Below are positions 35,047-42,928 of a DNA stretch of 59,125 bases, one piece after another. Numbering within the stretch: the stretch's first letter is position 1; every line of letters starts with the position of its first letter. The translations under genes were made by a program, and so were the position numbers. This stretch comes from Bacillus sp. HNG (GTDB taxonomy: Bacteria > Bacillota > Bacilli > Bacillales > Bacillaceae_L), in NCBI RefSeq assembly GCF_003400205.1, contig NZ_QUQV01000018.1, positions 1 to 59,125 on the forward strand, written 5' to 3'. The notes under the pieces are model-generated. The model did not search any database and was not told the origin of the DNA. It saw only the letters and a list, made by a program, of their open reading frames with translations.

Positions 35047-37312
35047 ATTGTTCTCCAATCGTCCCATAATCTGTCTTAATAGTTTCAACCAGTTCGAAAA
35101 GGTTCTCATAATCATCCTTCGATTCGTTGTACAAGTCAAGAGAGTCTTGGTATGAGCCTATTTTTTCAAGTGCCACAATGTTCAACGCTGTAAACTTCCC
35201 TTCTGGATCATGATCAATGAGTCTATATAACTCAACGACTCGGTTGTAATCGTCTAAAAGAAAATAAGCTAAAGCAGCATAATAGTGAGATTCAAACCTA
35301 ACTGAAAAATCTCTTCCATTAAAAGCAGCATGGTTATCAAGGGGCAGACTCATAAATTTCTGATATAATCTTGTGTTTCGTTCATAATCACGAATGGCCG
35401 ATTTTAAATAATCTTGAGAATCCTTATGTTCAAGAGCAAATAAGACCTTCACTTTAATTGTTGTTACATATAACGAAGAATTGAAATGGTCTAGCTCTAA
35501 GGCTTTTGAATAATATCGAATTGCGGAAACAGGGTCCTCTACTTCTTCTGATAAAAAACCAGCTTTCAGATAGCTATCTGGATTATTGGGCTCTAAAGCT
35601 AGAATATGAGCGATAATCGCCTTGATTCCTTCTCTGTTTTCCCTATCATTTATTAAAAGGACATCACTTAAATCCTTCCAATACTCTACTTGAGTTGGAT
35701 GAAGGGCAATTGCCTTCTCTAAAGTTTGTTGCTTTTCATTTGGATCCTTTAACTGCGCTGACACTCGACTCAACCGATCTGCTTCCATAAACCGATAGGA
35801 AAAAACGGCACAGCACAAAACCAATATTGAAAAGATACTATAAATAAGTAGCAGTGCTTGATTTTGTTTTGGTCGAATTTGTTTCGTTTTTTCTTTCTTT
35901 TTGCCATGAAGCGTATGGGTATTCATTGTAATCCCGATTGCAAATAACCAAAATACAAGAAACCAAATTGTTCCATATGAAAAGTTAAAATCAAGAAAGC
36001 TATGGATAAAAATCACAAGTGTTGCTAAAATAACAGCCACACGTGGCTCTCTTCCCGTTTCCTCTTGATATCCCTTTATAACCTGACTATACAAATAAAA
36101 AATCACAAATAAGAGAATCAATAAACCTACCCATCCCGTATCTACGAGCCATTCTGCATACCCATTATGGATTTTATTGGATTGGTAAGGAAGCTGTTGG
36201 TATTTCTTATATAAAACTCGGAAGGCCTCTCCCCCTAAGCCAAGGATTGGCGAGCCTTTACTCATCTCTAAAGCATCTTCATTAAAAATGAGCCTTTCCT
36301 TTGCCGTTCCGCTATAAATATCAATACTCTCAATTCGCTCCTGCAAACTAGCCGGCAATTGCTTAAAAACAAGCCCCTGATTCGCAAAATCCAAAATTGT
36401 TAAAAGACCTATCACAATTATCGTAATCGGAATCAACAATTGATAAAGCTTTCGTTTTTGAAGAAACTCTAATTTTTCTTTCCATTTATTAAGCAGCTTA
36501 TCTAAGACAAGATATAGTGCAACCGAACCAATAATCGCTCCTAGAATGAGAGCCGTTTTTGAATAGGTACCGTTCATATTCTCTAATCCAACAAATGTGA
36601 ACAAAGCCCCCCCGACAGTGACCATTGAGTATAGAAGGTATTTCACCTGTTTTTTTGAAGCTACCATTAAAATCCCTACCAGCCAAACAATTGGAAAGAC
36701 AATCATCATTCCTCGAGAATAAGAAAGAAAGAAACCTAATAAATACACGACTAAAGGTGCCGAGTAGAGTATTTTTTCTTTACTGGACTGATGATCTCGT
36801 AAACTCATTATCAACGAAAAGAAAAAGAAAACGATCATCACCATTCCAAAGGTATTCGGATACTTAAAAATACTTCCTAATCTTCCCGCTATAAACCCAT
36901 TATGAAGTTGAATGAAATCTAAACAAAGTAACATTGAATAGATAACAATCCAAACCCCAGTTGTTTGAAATACAATAGGTAGCCACTTTCGAATCTTGGG
37001 TGTCAACGAGCACCAATATACTAAAATAAAAAAAGTACTAAAGGTAAACCATTGAATAATCGAATCCCATGCCCCTAAAGGATTTTCGGCCATTGGAAGT
37101 GAAAGGATATAACAAACTGGCAATAAGAGCACAACCGTAACCTGTTTTAATTGATTAATCTCCCTCTTAAATAGGAGCGTCATCACGACAATTAGAAAAA
37201 GCGTAAATAGTAACAGTCCCAAGCTATAAAAACTAGAATTTGAATAAAGTCCTGTAAAATACGGTGACACCAAGAACACAATCGAAACGAACACAAAAAC
37301 AAACCACTTCAT
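35027..37312 (-). CDS. O-antigen ligase/polymerase-like protein with TPR tail
   Basis: A 761-residue protein with about 12-14 membrane helices in the first 500 residues and the Wzy_C region (FFLSYSRGMMIVFPIVWLVG, LGLGGEAFRVL, NKIHNGYAEWLVDTGWVGLL). It ends in a roughly 250-residue soluble TPR domain (DVLLINDRENREGIKAIIAH, YLKAGFLSEEVEDPVSAIRY). Such TPR-tailed family members act as polymer ligases or polymerases. GGAGG precedes the ATG. Its 3' end overlaps the start of the nagZ remnant, so the two were translationally coupled. Confidence 0.85.
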   Translation of the reverse strand: MKWFVFVFVSIVFLVSPYFTGLYSNSSFYSLGLLLFTLFLIVVMTLLFKREINQLKQVTVVLLLPVCYILSLPMAENPLGAWDSIIQWFTFSTFFILVYWCSLTPKIRKWLPIVFQTTGVWIVIYSMLLCLDFIQLHNGFIAGRLGSIFKYPNTFGMVMIVFFFFSLIMSLRDHQSSKEKILYSAPLVVYLLGFFLSYSRGMMIVFPIVWLVGILMVASKKQVKYLLYSMVTVGGALFTFVGLENMNGTYSKTALILGAIIGSVALYLVLDKLLNKWKEKLEFLQKRKLYQLLIPITIIVIGLLTILDFANQGLVFKQLPASLQERIESIDIYSGTAKERLIFNEDALEMSKGSPILGLGGEAFRVLYKKYQQLPYQSNKIHNGYAEWLVDTGWVGLLILLFVIFYLYSQVIKGYQEETGREPRVAVILATLVIFIHSFLDFNFSYGTIWFLVFWLFAIGITMNTHTLHGKKKEKTKQIRPKQNQALLLIYSIFSILVLCCAVFSYRFMEADRLSRVSAQLKDPNEKQQTLEKAIALHPTQVEYWKDLSDVLLINDRENREGIKAIIAHILALEPNNPDSYLKAGFLSEEVEDPVSAIRYYSKALELDHFNSSLYVTTIKVKVLFALEHKDSQDYLKSAIRDYERNTRLYQKFMSLPLDNHAAFNGRDFSVRFESHYYAALAYFLLDDYNRVVELYRLIDHDPEGKFTALNIVALEKIGSYQDSLDLYNESKDDYENLFELVETIKTDYGTIGEQYESNNH

Positions 37313-37325
37313 ATATATCCTCCAA

Positions 37326-37342
37326 AACGGTGCCCGGCACCA
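37326..37342. repeat. Short palindrome
   Basis: CGGTGCCCGGCACCACC, a near-perfect palindrome (GGTGCC/GGCACC) just upstream of the polymerase gene. It resembles small dispersed palindromes common in Bacillus intergenic regions; relation to the galE-flanking repeats is unproven. Confidence 0.5.
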
Positions 37343-37559
37343 CCTGAATTTTTATCTTCGACAAACACTTTATATTTCCCGATCATTGTCGATACCGCTA
37401 TAAGTATACTAGAAATTCTTATCCGTAAAAAGTATATGAATAGACCTTTTACCTATAATTTTTGAAGTAGTTTTCCAATTTATCTATCAAAAGCATTAAA
37501 TCACTCAAGTTATTCTGCTATAATAATATTATTCTATTATTTTAATAAGGAGTTATTCT

Positions 37560-38936
37560 ATGAAAAAACTGATTGCATTTCTATTACTCATATTTATTAT
37601 CCCTCTCATAGCTTTTTCAAATAGTGAAGAAATCCTACATAGGGAAGAAGTTACTGATGAGGAAGAAACCCCAGCTCAATTACCCGAGCTGAAGCTTGGC
37701 TGGGAGCAAGTAGACAATTCCTGGTTCTATTACGATGAACATAATCAAAAAGTGGTTGGCTGGGAGCTCATTGATGGGAAATGGTATTATTTTAATAAAG
37801 AATCTGGTGCCAGAGAAAGCGGCTGGATTCTTGATAATTATAATTGGTACTTCCTTGATCAAGATGGAATTATGCAGACAGACTGGGTCTTAGATAAAAA
37901 CAAATGGTACTTCCTTAATAAAAGTGGCGCAATGCGAACTGGCTGGGTATTCAACCAAAATAAATGGTATTTCTTAACCGGTTCAGGTGCTATGAAAACG
38001 GGTTGGGTATACGATAGCAACTGGTACTTCTTATCCGAAAGTGGCGCAATGAAAACCGGTTGGGTATACAACCAAAACAAATGGTACTTCCTTGACCATA
38101 CCGGTAGGATGAAAACGGGCTGGGTATTTGACCAGAATAAATGGTACCATCTTAATGATTATGGTGTTATGAATACGGGATGGTTGTATAAAAATCGCAA
38201 TTGGTACTTATTAGGGCAAAATGGTGCAATGAAAACAGGTTGGCAATTATCCAGCAATAAGTGGTATTATCTCAAGTCTTCTGGTGAAATGATGACTGGA
38301 TGGTATCAAGTAAATTCTAAATGGTATTATTCCTTCTCAAGTGGAATATTGGCAACAAGCACAATGATTAATGGGTCGTATGTGAATAAAGATGGTGCAT
38401 GGATTGAGCCGACAACTGGCTATCACTATAAGAACGGCATCCTCGTTGTGAATAAGGTTCATTCATTACCTTCCACTTATAACCCTGGAGAGAATGCAGA
38501 GGCTCGTAGTGCATTTGAAGCAATGAAAGCTGATGCAAAAAAGCAAGGACTAACATTGAGTGCATTTAGCACCTATCGTTCGTATAGCTATCAATCTACT
38601 TTATATAACCGATATGTGTCCAATTACGGCCAAACAGCAGCAGATACATTCTCTGCAAAACCTGGAAAAAGCGAACATCAAACCGGATTAGCATTTGATA
38701 TTGGCGGGAGCAATTCTTCACTATGGGCTGAGGACGAATTTGCCTATACGTCAGAGGGAAAATGGTTAGCAGGCAATGCACAGTATTATGGTTTTATCCT
38801 TCGATATCCTCAAGGGAAGGAACATATTACTGGATACAAATATGAACCATGGCATTTCCGCTACGTCGGAGTTAACTTAGCAAAAAGTATTACTCAAAGT
38901 GGACTTACTTTAGAAGAATATATAGGTGAATACTAA
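37560..38936 (+). CDS. Choline-binding VanY-type D,D-carboxypeptidase
   Basis: Secreted peptidoglycan carboxypeptidase of 458 residues. A signal peptide (LIAFLLLIFIIPLIAFSNS) and short acidic linker lead into about eleven choline-binding repeats (residues about 48-265; GWVFNQNKWYFLTGSGAMKT pattern). The VanY domain (about 285-458) has zinc and catalytic motifs SEHQTGLAFDIG and EPWHFRYVG. It likely trims terminal D-Ala from stem peptides while docked on phosphocholine. The binding array is N-terminal to the enzyme, unlike the other hydrolases here. AAGGAG precedes the ATG; TATAAT lies near 37519. Confidence 0.9.
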   Translation: MKKLIAFLLLIFIIPLIAFSNSEEILHREEVTDEEETPAQLPELKLGWEQVDNSWFYYDEHNQKVVGWELIDGKWYYFNKESGARESGWILDNYNWYFLDQDGIMQTDWVLDKNKWYFLNKSGAMRTGWVFNQNKWYFLTGSGAMKTGWVYDSNWYFLSESGAMKTGWVYNQNKWYFLDHTGRMKTGWVFDQNKWYHLNDYGVMNTGWLYKNRNWYLLGQNGAMKTGWQLSSNKWYYLKSSGEMMTGWYQVNSKWYYSFSSGILATSTMINGSYVNKDGAWIEPTTGYHYKNGILVVNKVHSLPSTYNPGENAEARSAFEAMKADAKKQGLTLSAFSTYRSYSYQSTLYNRYVSNYGQTAADTFSAKPGKSEHQTGLAFDIGGSNSSLWAEDEFAYTSEGKWLAGNAQYYGFILRYPQGKEHITGYKYEPWHFRYVGVNLAKSITQSGLTLEEYIGEY

Positions 38937-38940
38937 AAGA

Positions 38941-38976
38941 TAACAAAAAGTGAGCTGAAATGCTCACTTTTTTTGT
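38941..38976 (+). terminator. Terminator of the VanY gene
   Basis: AAAAAGTGAGC and GCTCACTTTTT pair around TGAAAT with a long T tail. Confidence 0.92.
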
Positions 38977-39070
38977 ATATTCTTAGTGAATCCAAGCACA
39001 CTAAGTAGTCCTTCTTTTTCTTAACAGCTTAGTTCAATCGCTCAACCTCTTTCACTTTTCATAAAATTAA

Positions 39071-39091
39071 AATATATTGTTACAATATATT
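39071..39091. promoter_or_regulatory. Palindrome upstream of the first fusion gene
   Basis: AATATATTGT and ACAATATATT are perfect inverted arms around a single T, ending at the -35 element. AT-rich palindromes can arise by chance, but its place at the promoter makes it a candidate operator. Confidence 0.45.
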
Positions 39092-39118
39092 TACAAATGA
39101 TTATATTAGTGTTAATAT
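39090..39118 (+). promoter_or_regulatory. Promoter of the first fusion gene and licB
   Basis: TTTACA (39090-39095), 17 nt, TAATAT (39113-39118). Initiation is predicted near 39125, at the first base of the TTCA-N5-TGAA palindrome. Confidence 0.75.
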
Positions 39119-39124
39119 TACGTT

Positions 39125-39139
39125 GTTCAAAAATTGAAC
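39125..39139. promoter_or_regulatory. Candidate operator TTCA-N5-TGAA (first copy)
   Basis: GTTCAAAAATTGAAC, a perfect inverted repeat at the predicted start of transcription and just before the GAGGAG Shine-Dalgarno. The paralogous gene at 48380-50248 has a palindrome of the same design in its promoter. The wHTH domains of the two products have nearly the same recognition helix, so autoregulation is the simplest reading. Confidence 0.65.
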
Positions 39140-39155
39140 AGAGGAGTGATGATAC

Positions 39156-41027
39156 TTGTACATGTTCGATATTTTAGCGGAAATTTCAAGGAATCCAGAA
39201 ATTACTCAAAGAACATTGGCAAAAATTTGCAAAATTTCAATCGGCAAAGTAAATTATACAATTAATAAATTAATAGAAGAAAATTTTATTGAAACTAAAA
39301 AAACGGGAAGCACAATACATTACTTTGTATCCGAAAAAGGAAAAGATTATTTAATCAAAGAACTAGAAAAATTACAAGAAACAAAAGTGTCATTATATAA
39401 GAATGAATACAAACCAATCACACAAGCAGTTATTCTTGCTGCGGGAGAAAGAAAATCTTTTGATCGACCTATAGGTTTACTTGATATCCACGGCACTACG
39501 TTACTCGAGAGAACAGTTAACATTCTTGAAGAAAATGGCATTGAAAAAATCGTGATTGTAACAGGATATCTGAAAGAAATGCTTGAGCAATCCGAGGTCC
39601 TAAAAGGAAAGGGAACCGTTTCGTTTGTCGAGAATACTCGCTATTTATGGACTGGAAGCATGGCTTCTCTTGCGTTAGCCTCCGATTACATTACAGATGA
39701 TTTCATTTTGATAGAGGATGATATATTAATCGAGCAGGCTGCAATTGAAGAACTTTTGGAGACTGGCGAGAGAGATTGCATTCTAATGACAAAGGAAAGC
39801 GGCTCAGGCGACGAGGCATTTGTAGAAATTAGAAACGACCAAATTTATCAAATTTCAAAGGATATACATCGCTTAAACCGCATTGATGGAGAAATGGTCG
39901 GAATTACAAAAATTTCCTGTGAAGTTTATCAGGAGATGCTAAATATCTTTAAGGATAACCAAAATCCTTATATTAATTATGAGTATACCCTTCTTGATGT
40001 CGGACGCACAGTGAATCTTGGCTTCTTAAAATTACCAAATATTATCTGGGCCGAAGTCGATAATTATGCGGATTATTTTAAAGTCGTCGATAAAATCTTC
40101 CCGTTACTTAAGGTGAAAGAGGAAGAAATTAAGGTAAATGAAATAAAGGAAACCATTTCAAATGCTTTACAAATTGATAAAGATCTAATCACAACAATCC
40201 AATCCCTTGGTGGGTTAACAAATCGAAATTACAAAATTACGATTGACGGTAAAGATTATGCGGTGCGTTTCCCGGGCAAAGGAACAGAAAAATTCCTTAA
40301 TCGTTCAACGGAAAAGCTGATTTCAGAAACAGTCAGTGAACTGGGGATTAACCCTCCAATCCTCTTTTTTGATGAACACACAGGTTTGAAAATTGTTGAG
40401 TATATCCCTGAAGCGGAGACGCTCAATCCGAAGACCGGAAAAAGGGAAGAAAACCTGATTATGATTGCAGACATATTTAGAAAATTGCATGACTCAGGAG
40501 TAGATTTTAAAGATCGTTTTGATGTATTTGAAAAAATAACAGAATATGAAGATGTGATAGCAAGTGGGAATGTAACATTACCTGAAGATTATTCCGATTT
40601 GAAAGAACAGGTTCTTGAACTCGAGAATCAGTATCTTTCAATGAATGTTCCCCTATCACCTTGTCACATTGATCCACTTTCTGAAAACTTTGTAAAAAGT
40701 GGAGCAAACAAAATGTATCTGATTGACTGGGAATATGGCGGGATGAACGATGCATTCTGGGACATTGCAGCCTTTATTATTGAATCAGAGCTATCGCCTG
40801 CAGAAGAAAGATTGTTTGTACTCCAATACTTTAATGGAGAAATGGACACTATAACTGCAAAAAGATTATTAATGAATAAGATATTCGTTGATTTCTTATG
40901 GACACTTTGGGGATTAATGAAAGTAGCAACTGGCTATGACTTCTATTCCTATGCGATGGGCCGTTTTAACAGAACGAAGGGGTTCGTGAAGGAATACCAG
41001 TTACTTGAACAAAAAGCTAACGTCTAA
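39156..41027 (+). CDS. wHTH + nucleotidyltransferase + choline kinase fusion protein (copy 1)
   Basis: Three-part soluble protein of 623 residues. Residues 1-70 are a winged helix (ITQRTLAKICKISIGKVNYT). Residues about 90-325 are a LicC-like nucleotidyltransferase fold (QAVILAAGERKSFDRPIGLL, IVIVTGYLKE, FILIEDDILIE), with the usual GxGxR and PK residues altered. Residues about 335-620 are a LicA/choline kinase-type phosphotransferase (SLGGLTNRNYKI; HxDxxxxN as CHIDPLSENF near 505; LIDWEYGGMNDAFWDIAAF). Choline phosphorylation is expected; the middle domain may be a second enzyme or a sensor. TTG at 39156 is favoured by GAGGAG nine bases upstream. licB follows within 45 bp, so choline import and phosphorylation are co-expressed. 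Confidence 0.88.
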   Translation: MYMFDILAEISRNPEITQRTLAKICKISIGKVNYTINKLIEENFIETKKTGSTIHYFVSEKGKDYLIKELEKLQETKVSLYKNEYKPITQAVILAAGERKSFDRPIGLLDIHGTTLLERTVNILEENGIEKIVIVTGYLKEMLEQSEVLKGKGTVSFVENTRYLWTGSMASLALASDYITDDFILIEDDILIEQAAIEELLETGERDCILMTKESGSGDEAFVEIRNDQIYQISKDIHRLNRIDGEMVGITKISCEVYQEMLNIFKDNQNPYINYEYTLLDVGRTVNLGFLKLPNIIWAEVDNYADYFKVVDKIFPLLKVKEEEIKVNEIKETISNALQIDKDLITTIQSLGGLTNRNYKITIDGKDYAVRFPGKGTEKFLNRSTEKLISETVSELGINPPILFFDEHTGLKIVEYIPEAETLNPKTGKREENLIMIADIFRKLHDSGVDFKDRFDVFEKITEYEDVIASGNVTLPEDYSDLKEQVLELENQYLSMNVPLSPCHIDPLSENFVKSGANKMYLIDWEYGGMNDAFWDIAAFIIESELSPAEERLFVLQYFNGEMDTITAKRLLMNKIFVDFLWTLWGLMKVATGYDFYSYAMGRFNRTKGFVKEYQLLEQKANV

Positions 41028-41071
41028 GAATTTTTATAAAACAAAAACATAAATACAAAGGGGAAATTCTT

Positions 41072-42061
41072 TTGAAAATTAACAGCCTTAGGGACGCAAA
41101 ATTAGGATTGGGTAATGGACTTATTGCCGGTGCAACATGGGGCGTCGATACAGTATTGGTTGGAATTATCATGGCAAGCACTCCATTTATTACCTCAACT
41201 GAGGCCATTTTCTTAGCACCATTTGTGGCTACTTTTATGCATGACTTTTTCTCTGCACTTTGGGCAACTCTGTATATGATCATCAAAGGGCAGTTTAAAA
41301 ATGTACTTCAATCATTAAAAACAAAAAATGGAGGAGTTATCGTACTAGGTGCCCTTATTGGTGGGCCTGTTGGGATGACATGTTATTTATTAAGTGTTAA
41401 ATATATTGGCCCTGCCTATACCGCTGCCATTACGGCTGTATTTCCTGCTGTAAGTGCGTTGCTTGCAGGGGCCATTTTGAAGGAAAAAATCAATGCAAGG
41501 GTATGGCTAGGAATTGGACTAAGTGTAGTTGGTGTATTTGTTCTAGGGTATATGCCTTCAGAGTTTTCAATCGGAAGCAGCTTTACATTAGGTTTAATGT
41601 TTGCCATTGGTACAGTTTTTGCATGGAGCCTTGAGGGAATTATTTGTGCATTAGGGATGAAAGATGGAGATATGAACCCTGAACATGCAATCAACATTCG
41701 TCAAGCAACATCAGGATTATTATATGCAATCGTTATTATTCCTTTTATTAACGGATATGATTTGGCACTAAGTGTTGTGGCTTCACCTATAGGTATACTT
41801 ATTGCTGTAACGGCCTTAGTTGGTACAATTTCCTATATTTGTTACTATAAAGCAATTAATACAATTGGTGCAGCAAGAAGTACTTCCTTAAATATCACAT
41901 ATGTGGTTTGGGCAATTATCCTACAAATAATCTTCATGAGCACACCTGTCGGATTACAGCTTATTGCTGGTTCCCTTATCGTAATCGTAGGAGCTGTACT
42001 TGTCGCTGGTAATCCAAAAGAACTCGTATCGATTAAAGATCTAGAGGGAAAAATAGCATAA
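41072..42061 (+). CDS. licB: LicB-type choline permease (DMT/EamA family)
   Basis: Inner-membrane transporter of 329 residues with about ten helices and two EamA repeats (ATWGVDTVLVGIIMASTPFI; LLSVKYIGPAYTAAITAVFP; AINTIGAARSTSLNITYVVW). Its sequence pattern and its place after a choline-kinase gene and before licC match LicB of the pneumococcal and Haemophilus lic1 loci, which takes up choline. AAAGGGG lies before the ATG-equivalent TTG at 41072. A strong terminator follows. Confidence 0.85.
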   Translation: MKINSLRDAKLGLGNGLIAGATWGVDTVLVGIIMASTPFITSTEAIFLAPFVATFMHDFFSALWATLYMIIKGQFKNVLQSLKTKNGGVIVLGALIGGPVGMTCYLLSVKYIGPAYTAAITAVFPAVSALLAGAILKEKINARVWLGIGLSVVGVFVLGYMPSEFSIGSSFTLGLMFAIGTVFAWSLEGIICALGMKDGDMNPEHAINIRQATSGLLYAIVIIPFINGYDLALSVVASPIGILIAVTALVGTISYICYYKAINTIGAARSTSLNITYVVWAIILQIIFMSTPVGLQLIAGSLIVIVGAVLVAGNPKELVSIKDLEGKIA

Positions 42062-42069
42062 CAAGTAGA

Positions 42070-42108
42070 TAAAAAAACTAGAAATTACTATAATTTCTAG
42101 TTTTTTAT
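42070..42108 (+). terminator. licB terminator
   Basis: AACTAGAAATTA and TAATTTCTAGTT pair, followed by a T run. It separates licB from licC, which needs its own promoter (TATAGT/TATACA region near 42112-42125). Confidence 0.88.
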
Positions 42109-42153
42109 TTGGTATAGTATACATGTAAAGGTATAAGAAAGGTTGAGAATATA

Positions 42154-42870
42154 ATGAGAGCAATTATCCTAGCAGCTGGCATGGGAACACGACTAAGACC
42201 CTTAACCACACATACACCAAAATCGTTAGTCGAGGTTGGCGGCGAACCAATGGCCGAAAGACAAATCAGGTTCCTACATGAAAAAGGAATTAAAGATATC
42301 ATCGTTGTAACAGGCTATCTACATGAAAAGTTCAATTACCTAGAAGAAAAATACGGTGTGAAGCTCATCCATAATGACAAATATGACATCTATAACAATG
42401 TATATACGATGTACTTAGTGAGAGAGTATCTTGAGGATGCGATTATAACAGAAGCAGATGTTTATATGAATCGTAATTTCTTCCGAACTGATTTAGAGAA
42501 CTCGACGTACTTCACTGGTGTAAAAACGGACTTCGAAGACGAATGGATTCTTCAGTTTGATACGAATAAAAAGGTAACTGAAATAATCATTGGCAGCGGA
42601 ACAGACTATATCATGTCCGGCGTTTCCTACTGGTCAAAAAAAGATGGCCAATTCATAACAGAAAAACTAGAAGAAGTCATAAATAACGGCCAATTCAAAG
42701 ACCTATACTGGGACGACATCGTAAAACAAAACCTAAAAAACCTAAACATACTCGTCTCACCCATCGAATCAGACGACTGGTTCGAAATCGACTCCGTCGA
42801 CGACTACCAAAAAGTCAACAACTACATCCAAGGACAGAGGGTTCCACTAACATCATATAACCGTAAATAA
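42154..42870 (+). CDS. licC: CTP:phosphocholine cytidylyltransferase LicC
   Basis: Makes CDP-choline from CTP and phosphocholine. The 238-residue protein follows pneumococcal LicC closely as I remember it: AAGMGTRLRPLT and TPKSLVEV for nucleotide binding, VVTGYLHEKFNYLEEKYGVK, NDKYDIYNNVYTMYLV, TYFTGVKTDFEDEW, ILQFD, SGVSYW, FKDLYWDDIVK and the C-terminal FEIDSVDDYQK. Unlike the fusion proteins it keeps the canonical GxGxR and PK residues, so it is the most likely source of CDP-choline for LicD. Confidence 0.93.
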   Translation: MRAIILAAGMGTRLRPLTTHTPKSLVEVGGEPMAERQIRFLHEKGIKDIIVVTGYLHEKFNYLEEKYGVKLIHNDKYDIYNNVYTMYLVREYLEDAIITEADVYMNRNFFRTDLENSTYFTGVKTDFEDEWILQFDTNKKVTEIIIGSGTDYIMSGVSYWSKKDGQFITEKLEEVINNGQFKDLYWDDIVKQNLKNLNILVSPIESDDWFEIDSVDDYQKVNNYIQGQRVPLTSYNRK

Positions 42871-42881
42871 TTATTCTGGTC

Positions 42882-42920
42882 AACAAAAAAAGTGAGCTTA
42901 AAAACAGAGCTCACTTTTTT
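42882..42920. terminator. Bidirectional terminator between licC and the glucosaminidase gene
   Basis: AAAAAAGTGAGCT and AGCTCACTTTTTT pair, with T runs on both strands, serving the two convergent genes. Confidence 0.92.
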
Positions 42921-42928
42921 GTGTTTTC

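Noticed and set aside
39156-41027. Copy 1 as an aminoglycoside resistance kinase
   Set aside because: The HxDxxxxN and LIDWEYGGMND pattern, together with adjacent licB and licC, fits the LicA/choline kinase branch rather than drug phosphotransferases.
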